Source of the DNA: Rhodococcus opacus B4
GTDB taxonomy: Bacteria; Actinomycetota; Actinomycetes; Mycobacteriales; Mycobacteriaceae
DNA: 64,000 nucleotides
Assembly: GCF_000010805.1 (NCBI RefSeq)
Contig: NC_012520.1
Coordinates: forward strand, 62,001 to 126,000
Reading direction: 5' to 3'
The notes under the pieces are model-generated. The model was given only the letters and a program-made list of their open reading frames with translations, had not been told where the DNA came from and made no database searches. A program made the translations under genes and the position numbers. Shown piece by piece: positions 17,113 through 25,978 of the stretch; positions within the stretch are counted from its first letter, which is position 1, and each line of letters starts with the position of its first letter.

Positions 17113-17976
17113 ATGACCGAACCGACGTCCGAGTTGGCGGGCAGTGGTCTCAGCGAGGAGCCACAATCGCCGGCCGTCGGTGCTGAAGATGCGGCAGGGC
17201 AACGCAGTGATCATCTGCCGGCGACGGTGTACGCGCCTGCTGGGAATGTCGTCGTCGCGAGTGTGGTGGTGTGGTTCGCGGTTCGGTGGTTTGATGCCGA
17301 ATACGGCATAACAGCGCTGTGGTGGGCTGCAAGCGCCTGCGCTGCAGTTGGTGCGGCGTTGAGTGCGGCAATAGCGCCGATGATGGCCCGGTTGTGTAAG
17401 GCGGTCGATATTCCATCAGAGGCAACCGGCCGGCGGATCGTTCCTGCGGCTACGACCGCGGGAATGTGGTTTGGCGCCGTGCTGCTCGCCCGCGGCGACG
17501 CGATCTTGACAGCCTGGCTTGCACTGAGCCTGCTGTGCGTGTGGGCAGGGTGGATCGATCACTTCACGCTGCGGTTTCCGTTGACGTTGATCCGGTTGAC
17601 CACTGCAGTGGGCCTGATGTTCGGGGCATTCGCTGTGGCGGTGGATCAAGATCCTGCGGCAGGTGGGCGCGCTCTTCTCGCCGGAATGCTGGTGTTCGCG
17701 TTCAACCTTGCCTTCGCGATCGTCACCCGCGGCTACCCCGGGCTCGCCGACGTGCGTTTGAGTTTCATTCTGGGTGCTGCCCTGGGATGGGTCGGATGGA
17801 TGAATGTGCTCTCAGGGATGTTGCTACCGAACGTCCTCGCGCTCGTGGTGATGCTGTGGGTGAAACTTATCGGACGACGGAAGGATTTGGGGGAGTTCGG
17901 TTTCGCCCCCTTCCTCGTCTCCGGAACCGCGCTGGCGATCGCGGTCCCCCCGATGTGGTGGATCGTCTGGATCTAA
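17113..17976 (+). CDS. A24-family prepilin peptidase (TadV/PilD-like)
   Basis: 287 aa, multi-pass membrane aspartyl protease that would cleave the leader of Flp-type pilins. The two catalytic aspartates are D149 in GWIDHFTLRFP (consensus WxDxxxxxxP) and D213 in GLADVRL (consensus GxGD; the second Gly is Ala here), followed by FGFAPFLVSG, close to the family FGPFL motif. The first 40 residues are a polar extension not usual in the family. GGAGG is 9 bases upstream of ATG 17,113. It is about 7 kb from the Tad locus, which has no other visible peptidase, so it is the best candidate to process the pilin and the TadE-like proteins. Confidence 0.8.
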   Translation: MTEPTSELAGSGLSEEPQSPAVGAEDAAGQRSDHLPATVYAPAGNVVVASVVVWFAVRWFDAEYGITALWWAASACAAVGAALSAAIAPMMARLCKAVDIPSEATGRRIVPAATTAGMWFGAVLLARGDAILTAWLALSLLCVWAGWIDHFTLRFPLTLIRLTTAVGLMFGAFAVAVDQDPAAGGRALLAGMLVFAFNLAFAIVTRGYPGLADVRLSFILGAALGWVGWMNVLSGMLLPNVLALVVMLWVKLIGRRKDLGEFGFAPFLVSGTALAIAVPPMWWIVWI

Positions 17977-18086
17977 ACGCCGCAAGGAGTCCTAGGTTTT
18001 GCCTGGTGGTGGCCAAGTGGAGGTGCGATGCGGATGAACGTTTCCCGGGGGTGTTCCCAAACACAAGGGAAGGAAAGGGGGAGGGA

Positions 18087-18239
18087 GTGAGTGATATACG
18101 GGTAAGGCCGATTTCCTATCGTGACGAGGTTCTTCGACTTGTTGCTGTGGGAAGTGTCTCGTTAGCGTGTGCTGTCGGTGTGGCGTTGTGGGCGCTCATG
18201 GTTGTCGACGTTCAGGGTGGGGCAACCGGGTGGTGGTAG
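18087..18239 (+). CDS. Small single-pass membrane protein
   Basis: 50 aa with one membrane segment (LVAVGSVSLACAVGVALWALMVV). GTG 18,087 follows AAGGAAAGGGGGAGGG, a very strong ribosome binding sequence. Its stop overlaps the start of the next gene, so both are probably translated together. No family is recognised. Confidence 0.5.
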   Translation: MSDIRVRPISYRDEVLRLVAVGSVSLACAVGVALWALMVVDVQGGATGWW

Positions 18240-18838
18240 GGGTCGGTTGTTGGGTCGGCTATCTTGGGTTGACGCTCCCAATCTTCCTAGCTTATTCCCC
18301 GAATAACATCGACTGCATCAGGTTCCTCGTTGGGCATTACGCGATTGTCGTGAGCTTGGGCGTCATCGCGACTTTGCGTCTATCGCAAGGGGAGTCGATC
18401 GCGCCCTCATCGACGGGGATGTGGGCGGCGGTTGCTGGAGTGACCGTCTTCATTTTTTCGGTCGCCTCTGTTTTAGCTGTGAGGGAGCTTGATGCGGCTC
18501 GGCGTCGTGGACATAGGGCGACGCGGTTGACCGATCCGACACTGCCTGCGCAGCTGATCGGCATTCGCGAGTTGGTGCTCGAACTTGCTTCTGCTACCGA
18601 GGGTTCGGACTCACAACGAGATTGCGACGAGCGGCTGCGGGAGGCCGTCAAAGGGTTGCGTCTAGTTTTCGGGCATGTCTATCGGTTGACGATTAACTTG
18701 GTGGCGTGGTTCCTTCTGAGGGGAAAACCAGCCCCCGTTCCAGCGGAGAGGGTGGACGAGTTGCTTGCGACCATCGATCAGAGGTTGCTGATTCTCGCTT
18801 CGGTTCCGTACGAGGAGGGAACAAGTTTGGGCGCGTGA
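18230..18838 (+). CDS. Membrane protein with cytoplasmic tail, unknown
   Basis: About 202 aa. It has hydrophobic segments near the N-terminus (GYLGLTLPIFLAYS), around FLVGHYAIVVSLGVIATL and MWAAVAGVTVFIFSVASVLAV, and then a soluble region rich in charged helices. A later hydrophobic stretch is VYRLTINLVAWFLL. GTG 18,230 or 18,233 is likely the start because it overlaps the stop of the small gene before it. No homologous family can be named from the sequence. Confidence 0.5.
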   Translation: MVVGVGCWVGYLGLTLPIFLAYSPNNIDCIRFLVGHYAIVVSLGVIATLRLSQGESIAPSSTGMWAAVAGVTVFIFSVASVLAVRELDAARRRGHRATRLTDPTLPAQLIGIRELVLELASATEGSDSQRDCDERLREAVKGLRLVFGHVYRLTINLVAWFLLRGKPAPVPAERVDELLATIDQRLLILASVPYEEGTSLGA

Positions 18839-19014
18839 TGGATGAGTACGAAACGGCGGCGAGCAGGTTTCGGAACGTGTATCGGCGACCACCGATCCGA
18901 AATTGAGTGTCTGAGCGGGGTGGTGATGCCGTGATCGGCGCGCGATCGAACGTGTTCTTCGGCTGAGGTGTCGAGGGCCGGGTGACTGGTTTCGAGATTG
19001 GGAGGTGTTTCGGT

Positions 19015-19350
19015 ATGGACGATGCGGACCAATCCGCCCCGATGCCGTCGATCGTTCAGACGGAACTGCCGTGTGAGTTCTGCGCGGAGCATCCTCAGTA
19101 CTTCCCCGGTGACCCCGTCGGCTTCGTGCGTGCGGCTCGCTGGGCGGTGGTCGTCAAGGATTGCTGCCACTTCGACGCTCGCGTGGACTACCTCCTGTGT
19201 GACGAGCACTGGGCAATGATCCGACACCAACAGCTGCCCGGGCAGTGCCCTCGGTGCGGGGCGATCGCCTACTCAGTAAAGGACATCGTGTGTACCGAGA
19301 TCCCTCTGGGAAGGACGGTCGATGGGGCGTGGCCGGTGATCCGTCGATAG
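19015..19350 (+). CDS. Small zinc-binding-type protein (four Cys/His clusters)
   Basis: 111 aa with metal-binding pairs CEFC, KDCCHF, LLCDEHW and CPRCG, suggesting one or two structural zinc sites. GGGAGG is 8 bases before ATG 19,015. Proteins of this look are common on actinobacterial mobile elements and usually have no assigned function; nucleic-acid or protein binding is possible. The gap after it (19,351-19,669) holds no convincing gene. Confidence 0.55.
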   Translation: MDDADQSAPMPSIVQTELPCEFCAEHPQYFPGDPVGFVRAARWAVVVKDCCHFDARVDYLLCDEHWAMIRHQQLPGQCPRCGAIAYSVKDIVCTEIPLGRTVDGAWPVIRR

Positions 19351-19669
19351 GCGCGGAGCCACCGTGTCGTTGACCGGCAGACTGGCCTTCAAATAGGACG
19401 GCCGCCGCCCCAACGGTGTTCCGGGCGCGGACATCATGCTGAGCGATGTCGGCCTGTGGATGAAGACCCATCGGTTCTGTCCAAAGACATGTCACACAAC
19501 CCCAGTTGTGTGGATCTTCCTCCAGATGATTGGGAGTGGTGGCACTTCCTACGACGGAGGAGCGTCTGTTGTGGCGGAGTTGCCGATCGCTCGCGGTCGA
19601 GGTGGGGCAGTCAAGGTCCGGACCTATGGTCCTCGCAATTGCTGTCGTGAGGACTAAGGAGTGGTACCG

Positions 19670-19813
19670 ATGAATGTTGAGGTTCGCCGTATCCACCCGA
19701 CGGATGCGAAGAAAATCCGCCGCCACCTTCATTCAGAGTCGCTCACCGGGCGTCACCGCGCGGACCAGTATGGATGCGGATGGTTGGCTCGAGGTCTGGA
19801 TGGCCAGCGATGA
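19670..19813 (+). CDS. 47-aa basic peptide coupled to the hydrolase gene
   Basis: This short ORF starts MNVEVRRIHPTDAKKIRRHL after AAGGAG and ends GLDGQR. Its TGA overlaps the ATG of the alpha/beta hydrolase (ATGA), which supports both being real and fixes the hydrolase start. It is too short for family recognition. It is the first member of the overlapping gene cassette that runs to 23,378. Confidence 0.45.
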   Translation: MNVEVRRIHPTDAKKIRRHLHSESLTGRHRADQYGCGWLARGLDGQR

Positions 19814-20763
19814 GGGCCCCCGGGGATCGCACACGCCTCGTCCTCACCGCCGACGGCACCTCTCTTGCGGTGCGTGAGATCGGATCCCAGATGGCGCCGG
19901 TCACTGTGATTTTCGCGCACGGATTCTGTCTCCACATGGACGCCTGGGCACCGCAACGGGCCTACCTGGCTATGGTCTGGCGTGGGCGTGCCCGGTTGGT
20001 CTTCTTCGATCACCGCGGCCATGGTGGATCCGGCGCGGCTGACACCGACAGTTACACGATCAGCCAGCTTGGACGGGACCTGGATGCGGTGATTCGCACG
20101 GTGGCACCACAGGGTCCGATTGTCCTCGTCGGGCACTCGATGGGCGGGATGGCCGTGATGTCCTACGTCGCCCATCACCAAGAGGCCGCGGCCGCGCAAG
20201 TCGTGGGAGTCGGGTTGATCTCGACCGCCGTCGACAATGTCGCCGGCGCCGGCATCGGGCGCGCTCTGAATACACCGGCGGTGACGTTGTTGCGGTCGGC
20301 ATCAGCTCACGCCCCAGGGCTCGTCGGGCGCAGCTGGAATCTCTCACGTCGCATCTTGTCGCCGGTGGTCGGCGCAACTTGCCCGCTTGCTCCGAGTGCA
20401 AGTGTCCGTGCCGCCGCCACGTCTTACGGGATGGTCCACGCGACGCCGATCGCCACCGTGGCCGCCTTCCTGCGTGACCTGCGGATCTACGACGCTTCCC
20501 CGGCGCTCGACGTGCTCGCGAAGGTGCCGGCGTCGATCATCTGTGGAACCCGGGACAGGGTGACCCCGATCGGGCACTCACAGCGACTCGCGGCGGCTCT
20601 TCCCCTCGCCGAACTGATCCCGGTGAGCGGAGCGCGGCACATGGTCGGACTCGAGCGCCCTGACGTGGTGAGCGAGAGTCTCGATCGACTGCTCGGCCGC
20701 GCGGTAGGGCGCCGCGAACAGGACACCACCCGCAGATCCAAATCCGACCTCGTCGGGGCGTGA
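19810..20763 (+). CDS. Alpha/beta-hydrolase fold enzyme
   Basis: 317 aa. The oxyanion/HG motif is AHGFCLHMDAW, the nucleophile elbow is GHSMGG with Ser110, the acid is probably the Asp in CGTRDRVTPIGHS and the base His is in GARHMVGLERPD. The FFDHRGHGGSG segment fits haloperoxidase, esterase or epoxide-hydrolase-like members; the substrate cannot be deduced. The start is set at ATG 19,810 by overlap with the small upstream gene. It is coupled to the downstream gene by a GTGA overlap, so it is part of the 19,670-23,378 cassette and not an isolated metabolic gene. Confidence 0.82.
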   Translation: MRAPGDRTRLVLTADGTSLAVREIGSQMAPVTVIFAHGFCLHMDAWAPQRAYLAMVWRGRARLVFFDHRGHGGSGAADTDSYTISQLGRDLDAVIRTVAPQGPIVLVGHSMGGMAVMSYVAHHQEAAAAQVVGVGLISTAVDNVAGAGIGRALNTPAVTLLRSASAHAPGLVGRSWNLSRRILSPVVGATCPLAPSASVRAAATSYGMVHATPIATVAAFLRDLRIYDASPALDVLAKVPASIICGTRDRVTPIGHSQRLAAALPLAELIPVSGARHMVGLERPDVVSESLDRLLGRAVGRREQDTTRRSKSDLVGA

Positions 20764-21206
20764 GATCTGCGCGTGCCTCAGACCTGACGAGACAACCACT
20801 GATGGGAGAAGTGGTGAGTATTCACCAGGACGTTGACCTGTCATCCGGTCCGGCGCACCACCGGACGGACAAGCTCGTTCACCGCGGCGCGAGGTCGTAC
20901 ACACGCCATGTTCTGAACCGGGTGGCAGCGTGTGGTGTGCAGGTCGGGGCGCGGCACCGGTGCATCGATCTGCATCACGAACCGAAGACCTACAACCCAT
21001 GGCAAGACGTCACCTATTGCCGCTGCGGTCACATCCGGTGGGCCGGCGATCATGCGCAGTTCGACACCGCCGTCGAAGCATTCGACGGTTTCCCTCATCA
21101 CCCCTCGGGGAGGCCAGATCCACGGACCTATCCCGGAAAGAATGACACCGAATCGCGGCAGGTCAGCGAGCAGCGGCCCATCGGGCGAAGCGAGCTACGC
21201 CGATGA
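20760..21206 (+). CDS. Unknown protein in the overlapping cassette
   Basis: 148 aa from GTG 20,760, which overlaps the hydrolase stop (an internal ATG at 20,802 is an alternative). It contains GARHRCIDLHHEPKTYNPW and YCRCGHIRWAGDH, with Cys and His residues that could bind a metal. The C-terminal third is polar. It overlaps the following membrane-protein gene by ATGA. No family is recognised. Confidence 0.5.
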   Translation: MRSARASDLTRQPLMGEVVSIHQDVDLSSGPAHHRTDKLVHRGARSYTRHVLNRVAACGVQVGARHRCIDLHHEPKTYNPWQDVTYCRCGHIRWAGDHAQFDTAVEAFDGFPHHPSGRPDPRTYPGKNDTESRQVSEQRPIGRSELRR

Positions 21207-22240
21207 TCCCGGCAGAAGCGGGCGACCCCGCGGCCCGCGCTGTTCTGGACATGATCGACCGCGTCGAGATCGACCCTGAGAGCGACCAGTTTCTGACGGC
21301 GCTCGACCGCATCCACTTACAACTCCTCTCGCCGAGGGCGGCCACAATCGTCGCAAGGCGAGCGGAGCTGGGTTTTACCGCCCACGACGTGAATACCTAT
21401 CCCCGACGGAATATCTGGCGCACGCAGGTCCCGTTCGGGCGGACGAACGGCGGTGTCGTTGTCGAGATTCCCCTCGTCGTGATCGCACCTGTTCTGATCG
21501 GCATGATTCCTGTCCTACTCAACATGAATCCGCTGTTTCAGTCTCCGATCACAGATCTGACGGTATTCATCTCCGCGGCTGCAGGTGTGGAGGTCCTCGC
21601 GATGTGGTGGTGGATCCGCCGCGATCCCCTCAGACTGACCGCGGCGGACAAGCAGATGATCCGCGGCAGCATTGCCAAGCTCGATGCCTACGTCTCGGCC
21701 GGCGGCGACTACTTCGAACTTCGTCTGGCCATGACTGCGTCCGCGATCGTCGACGATATTCGTGAAGTGCCGGCATGGAGTCACGAGGACCTCGACATCC
21801 ACCGCATCCGGCTCGACATCGAGGACCAACTCCGAATGATTCTCTGCCACTGCGGTGAGCTGGCAACTTTCCGGGCCAGCGTCGGCGAACCCACGAGGGG
21901 AGTCAGTGCCGAGGCTGACGCGGCTCGGGCCGCCCACCACGAGCAGCGACGGTGGTTCGAACAGGCCAAAGAATCACTGATCGGGCGGGTCGCAGCGTTG
22001 TGGACATATCACCAAGACCTACTGATGCTTCAGGACTCCATCGACGGTACTGCGGCTCTCGGTCGCATCGACGCTCACGCACCGGCGCTCGGAGAACTGC
22101 TGGTCAACTCGGCGAATGATGACCTCGCAGCGTCGGCAATCGGTGACCTGGCCACCGACCTGGCCGATCAACACCAGGCGCGGGAAAAGGCGCTGGCCCA
22201 GCTGCGCGGCGACGTCACCGGATTCGATCGGCGCAACTGA
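21203..22240 (+). CDS. Two-TM membrane protein with long cytoplasmic helical region
   Basis: 345 aa. Two hydrophobic segments lie near residues 92-113 (VEIPLVVIAPVLIGMIPVLL) and 120-140 (LTVFISAAAGVEVLAMWWW). The N-terminal 90 residues and the C-terminal 200 residues are soluble, the latter mostly helical and charged. It overlaps both neighbours (ATGA before, TGATG after). The coupling to an ART-like protein suggests a membrane partner or anchor, but no family was recognised. Confidence 0.6.
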   Translation: MIPAEAGDPAARAVLDMIDRVEIDPESDQFLTALDRIHLQLLSPRAATIVARRAELGFTAHDVNTYPRRNIWRTQVPFGRTNGGVVVEIPLVVIAPVLIGMIPVLLNMNPLFQSPITDLTVFISAAAGVEVLAMWWWIRRDPLRLTAADKQMIRGSIAKLDAYVSAGGDYFELRLAMTASAIVDDIREVPAWSHEDLDIHRIRLDIEDQLRMILCHCGELATFRASVGEPTRGVSAEADAARAAHHEQRRWFEQAKESLIGRVAALWTYHQDLLMLQDSIDGTAALGRIDAHAPALGELLVNSANDDLAASAIGDLATDLADQHQAREKALAQLRGDVTGFDRRN

Positions 22241-23127
22241 TGGGCCGCAGCCATGACCGGATCAGCCCAGACCGCGGCAACGGTGTGTTCGATCCCGACC
22301 GGGGCGACAGCGACGTCGCCACCCGCAAGGAAGGCGCCCTGATCTCGCAGCACGCCTACGACACCCGAGCCGATCTCCGCAGCGGAGCACGAGAACTCGA
22401 CACCGCTACCGAGAACCTACCCGGATTGACCCGAGCGCAACGGGACCTCAACCGCGCCTATCCACGGCCCACGCCGGCGGCAATCGGAAACTCTCGGCTA
22501 CGCCCCCAGCTGCCACCGGCGATCGAACTCCGTCGCACACTCTCGGCACGACAACGGAACACCCGATCCGCGGCGAAGCGCCGCGTCCTCGACGCCATGC
22601 CGAAAACTCAGTACACGGCGCTGGCGTCGTTGACTTCGGACCCGAAGACCTGGCGGGAGACGAACAACGCCCTCTCCGCTGTGGCCGGCGACGCTGTCGA
22701 GCTCGACGATGCTCGCCGCAAGCAGGTCCAACGAGTGGACAGGGCCATCCAACGATACGAACGCGCATCCGGACGAGGTCATCTCGTGTACACCTCGGTG
22801 AGCATCCCCAACGCGGTCGTGAACCCGTCAGATCTGCCCTCGACGCTATCGCCGGGGACGGTCCTGTCCTTCGACCGGTTCACTGCAGCAACCCATTCGC
22901 TGCACGAACTGGACTCGACCGCCCGGCCCACCGATGTCGTCTTCGAGATCCAGACCGACCGGGGTATGTACTACGGGCAATCTTCCCGCGTAGACAACTC
23001 GCACCACTTACTGCCACGAGGAATGCAGCTACAGGTGGTGGGGGCTCATTTTGTGCCGTACGAGCGACCCGGACAGCCACCAGGGGAGCGCCTGGTCGTC
23101 CAACTCGTCGATCACGAGACGCCATGA
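22240..23127 (+). CDS. ADP-ribosyltransferase-fold protein with altered active site
   Basis: 295 aa. The N-terminal 160 residues are polar and helical. The C-terminal part follows the mono-ADP-ribosyltransferase order: a Tyr-containing strand near HLVYTSVSIP; LSFDRFTAATHS (about residues 207-219) where active enzymes have an STS-type motif; VVFEIQTDRGMYYG; and HHLLPRGMQLQVV, matching the region (Q/E)xE-VLLPRG. In the last motif the catalytic Glu position is His, and the STS site reads TAAT, so it may be inactive or use different chemistry. The start overlaps the upstream stop (TGATG). Confidence 0.55.
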   Translation: MGRSHDRISPDRGNGVFDPDRGDSDVATRKEGALISQHAYDTRADLRSGARELDTATENLPGLTRAQRDLNRAYPRPTPAAIGNSRLRPQLPPAIELRRTLSARQRNTRSAAKRRVLDAMPKTQYTALASLTSDPKTWRETNNALSAVAGDAVELDDARRKQVQRVDRAIQRYERASGRGHLVYTSVSIPNAVVNPSDLPSTLSPGTVLSFDRFTAATHSLHELDSTARPTDVVFEIQTDRGMYYGQSSRVDNSHHLLPRGMQLQVVGAHFVPYERPGQPPGERLVVQLVDHETP

Positions 23128-23378
23128 CGAGTCGAGGCGGGGGGTTCGAGACAGATTCAACCCACGGGAAGGAACACACAGTCATGACTGCGGACAAGCC
23201 GCGCCACCGGCGCCCCGACCTGACCTTTCATCCCGATATCTTCGCTGCGCCCGCGCAATTCAGAGTGGTGAAAGCCGCGCCACACGACGATGCGGATCCG
23301 ACCACGGACACAACGCAAGGGAAGGAGGGCTCCGGCGCAGACGCTCATACCGGACGACGAGATGGCAAGGGGCTGTGA
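23124..23378 (+). CDS. Small polar protein ending the cassette
   Basis: 84 aa starting at ATG 23,124, which overlaps the ART-like gene stop (ATGA). An internal ATG at 23,184 (MTADKPRHRRPDL) preceded by GGAAGGAA would give a 64-aa product and may be the real start. The sequence is polar and probably disordered. A strong hairpin follows it, so it closes the transcript. Confidence 0.4.
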   Translation: MTSRGGGFETDSTHGKEHTVMTADKPRHRRPDLTFHPDIFAAPAQFRVVKAAPHDDADPTTDTTQGKEGSGADAHTGRRDGKGL

Positions 23379-23390
23379 GCAGAAAGAAAA

Positions 23391-23425
23391 GTCGGAGGCC
23401 ACCTACAAGATGGTGTGCCTCCGAC
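23391..23425 (+). terminator. Hairpin terminator after the cassette
   Basis: The stem GTCGGAGGC / GCCTCCGAC (9 bp) extends by three more pairs past one bulged base. It starts 12 bases after the stop of the 23,124 gene, as expected for an intrinsic terminator without a U-tract. Confidence 0.6.
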
Positions 23426-23649
23426 TCACCCAGTGCATTCTCAGTACCCACACCCTATTTGATCTTCCGCATCCGGTCCAATTCTCTACGCCCTATTGGC
23501 CGATTGTGGATGCCCGACTGGGTTGCCCCGGTTGTGAGTTCGGTCGAGTTGTACAGGTCCATCTCTACTGTCCTGATCGCACGACACCCTCGCGGTCATC
23601 GAGACAATACTTCCGCCCTTGGCCGCCACACCCTCGGCTAGGAGACATC

Positions 23650-24597
23650 ATGGATTTCGCATCGATCATCATCGGCGTCGCAGTGGCCGGCGCATCAGCT
23701 GCCCAGGGCGGCGGAGTGGACCCCGCGATCACCGACAGCGTCACGTCGGTCGCACAGAAACTACCGCCAGCTCTCGCCCAGTATGTCCCGGACCCGCAGC
23801 CCTACCTCGACGACGCGGCCCGGGCCGTGCAGCAGGCGCAGGAGCAGTTGCCCGACGAGTGGCAAGCCGAGATCGAGAACGCCATTCCACCGGAAGTCCG
23901 GGATGCCGCTGAGGGGGCCAGGGAACAGCTCCCGCCCGAGGCTCAGGGTCTGATTCCCGAGGTGGTCCTGCCCGCCCCAAGTCCGGAGCCCGGGCCCGCC
24001 GGCGGTGTCGCCGACCCAGCGGGACCCGCAGCTCAGGCACCGTCATCGACTCCGCAGCAGGAGACGAATCCGTTATTCCTGTCTCCTGTCGTCAGCGGAG
24101 CACCCACCACTGCGGCCGGCATCCCCTCCCTGACAGGAATGCTCGCCCCGACCGCAGTCAGCGATCTGACCTTCGATCCCCGCTTTCCCCGCAACCTCGA
24201 GTTCGCGCGTGCGGTCATCGAAGCGGCGATGCGTGCGATCGGATTGCCCTACCAATGGGGCGGAGGCCTTCTCACCGGACCGTCGATGGGCGACGGCACC
24301 GGAGGAGCTACCGCCGGCTACGACTGCTCTGGGCTCACTCGCTTCGCCTACTACATCGGTACCGGCGGCACGAAGGTCTTGCCGCGAACCTCACAGGAAC
24401 AGTTCCGGGCAGGCCAGCAGATCAGCATGGACCGAGCCCAGCCTGGTGACCTGCTGTTCGGGAACTGGCAGGCAGACGGGGCCAACCACGTCGCGATCTA
24501 CCTCGGTGGCGGAAGAATGCTTGAAGCACCGCAGACCGGGGAGCTCATCCAGATCAGCGCCGTGCGCTCGGACATGGTGCCCGCCCGCTTCCTGTGA
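23650..24597 (+). CDS. NlpC/P60 peptidoglycan endopeptidase
   Basis: 315 aa. The C-terminal NlpC/P60 domain (about residues 190-315) has the catalytic Cys226 in YDCSGLTRFAYY, His280 in ANHVAIYLGGG and the following EAPQTGE segment. Preceding motifs AIGLPYQWGGG and PGDLLFG are typical. Such enzymes cut the peptide stem of peptidoglycan, as RipA does. The N-terminal 185 residues form an Ala/Pro/Gln-rich helical and linker region; the beginning (IIIGVAVAGASAAQ) is only weakly signal-like, so the export route is unclear. GGAGA precedes ATG 23,650. Cell-wall remodelling for pilus passage or DNA transfer is a reasonable guess from context. Confidence 0.85.
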   Translation: MDFASIIIGVAVAGASAAQGGGVDPAITDSVTSVAQKLPPALAQYVPDPQPYLDDAARAVQQAQEQLPDEWQAEIENAIPPEVRDAAEGAREQLPPEAQGLIPEVVLPAPSPEPGPAGGVADPAGPAAQAPSSTPQQETNPLFLSPVVSGAPTTAAGIPSLTGMLAPTAVSDLTFDPRFPRNLEFARAVIEAAMRAIGLPYQWGGGLLTGPSMGDGTGGATAGYDCSGLTRFAYYIGTGGTKVLPRTSQEQFRAGQQISMDRAQPGDLLFGNWQADGANHVAIYLGGGRMLEAPQTGELIQISAVRSDMVPARFL

Positions 24598-24725
24598 CCA
24601 TCGGGGACAGTGCCCTGTGCTTGATCCCGAAGCGGAACAATACGATCGCCACTATAGACCCAGACCGGTCAAAAGTCGTGTCGCGACGTGCGGCACGACC
24701 GCAGAGACGAAGGAGACAGTGACAC

Positions 24726-25142
24726 ATGACGATTACGCCAGCAGCCCACAAGAAGGCAATCGAGACCGCGCGAAAGAATGCGGAAGCACTGGCGCAGAAG
24801 GCAATCGAAACCAGAGTCGCGCTTGTCGGAGCCATCGGGGAAGCAGTGGAAGAGCTTGCCGCACTCGATTCCGCACGCGAGGCAGCTGTAGATGCAATCA
24901 GGACGGCCCACGAGAACGCGATCGAAGGCGGATGGACGGCCAAAGAGCTCGCAGCCATGGGCTACACCGCCCCGAAGAAGCGGAAGAACGCCTCCAGTAA
25001 GGCCGCGCGTGGTGGCGCCAGTAAGGACGCGACTGAGACGACCGACGTCGCAGATGCTGCTGCACCGCAGGGAGGCGATCAGCCGCCGAGCACCGACGGG
25101 CAGATCTCCAGCGAGCGCGAACCTGAGCATTCCTACAGCTAG
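24726..25142 (+). CDS. Helical protein with disordered tail
   Basis: 138 aa. Residues 1-75 are Ala/Glu/Lys-rich and predicted to form a long helix or coiled coil (AIETARKNAEALAQKAIETR). A short segment GGWTAKELAAMGYTAPKKRK resembles a small DNA-binding helix pair, and the last 55 residues are polar and acidic. AAGGAGA lies upstream of the ATG. Similar small proteins with a WTxxELxxMG motif occur on actinobacterial plasmids, but the function is not known. Confidence 0.5.
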   Translation: MTITPAAHKKAIETARKNAEALAQKAIETRVALVGAIGEAVEELAALDSAREAAVDAIRTAHENAIEGGWTAKELAAMGYTAPKKRKNASSKAARGGASKDATETTDVADAAAPQGGDQPPSTDGQISSEREPEHSYS

Positions 25143-25309
25143 GAAGCTGTCCGGTGGGGTGGCCCCAGCCTCTCGGGCGCCGTCGTCCCGATCCTTGTCG
25201 GGAGACGGCTCCCGAGCGCTACCAGGAACTTCGCCGGGCTGGCATAGGTGCCGGAGTGAGAACCACATGTCAGAGGGTGCCGTCACGATGATCATGAGAA
25301 GGAAGTGGC

Positions 25310-25882
25310 ATGACCAGTACACAAACGTCTCCGCAGCAGTGGGCACGGGGCATGCTCGTCCCCGGCCGGGCAGCGGTGCTGGACGTTGAATCGACCAATT
25401 TGGACGGCAGCATCATCGAAATCTGCGTTTTGGACGCGGCCACGGGCAATCCACTGCTCGATACCCTGGTCGATCCGGGCGACGTTCCGATGCACCCGGA
25501 CGCTTATGCCGTGCATGGAATTGCCCTGGCCGATCTGATTGGCGCACCTGGCTGGTCTACGGTCCACCAGGCTCTGATTGCGGTGACCACTGGGCGAGTG
25601 ACGCTCAGCTACCACAGTGAGTTCGACAGGGGGCGCGTTCTCCATGATTGTGCTCGGCATGGTCTCGACCCTGCGCACCTGGCCGACCCCGAGATGTGGG
25701 GATGCATCATGCGGATGCGATCGCAGGCCGAGGGCACCGAGAAGAGCATTCGGCTCGATGGCGGACACCGAGCCCGCAGCGACGCCGCGGCCGCGCGCAC
25801 CGTCCTGCTCGGCATCGCGGAGGGCACCTCGGCGCCATCCACCACCGTGGACCCCGCCACTACCTCCCACTTGCCGCTGTAG
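25310..25882 (+). CDS. DnaQ-like (DEDD) 3'-5' exonuclease
   Basis: 190 aa with the three exonuclease motifs: Exo I AVLDVESTN (D25, E27), Exo II HSEFDRG (D106) and Exo III HRARSDAAAA (H153, D158), so all DEDDh catalytic residues are present. It is a stand-alone domain like other plasmid and phage DnaQ-like proteins. Possible roles are proofreading, RNA trimming or nuclease defence. AGAAGGA precedes ATG 25,310. It stands just before the Xre-RES pair but is separated by about 96 bases. Confidence 0.8.
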   Translation: MTSTQTSPQQWARGMLVPGRAAVLDVESTNLDGSIIEICVLDAATGNPLLDTLVDPGDVPMHPDAYAVHGIALADLIGAPGWSTVHQALIAVTTGRVTLSYHSEFDRGRVLHDCARHGLDPAHLADPEMWGCIMRMRSQAEGTEKSIRLDGGHRARSDAAAARTVLLGIAEGTSAPSTTVDPATTSHLPL

Positions 25883-25978
25883 TCCACCGAGTCATCTGCT
25901 TCTGAGTCTGTTCTCTTGGCTGGTGTCCTTGCTGCGATCGTGATTGTGATTTACCCTGGGATCTGGAGGTGGTTCGTG

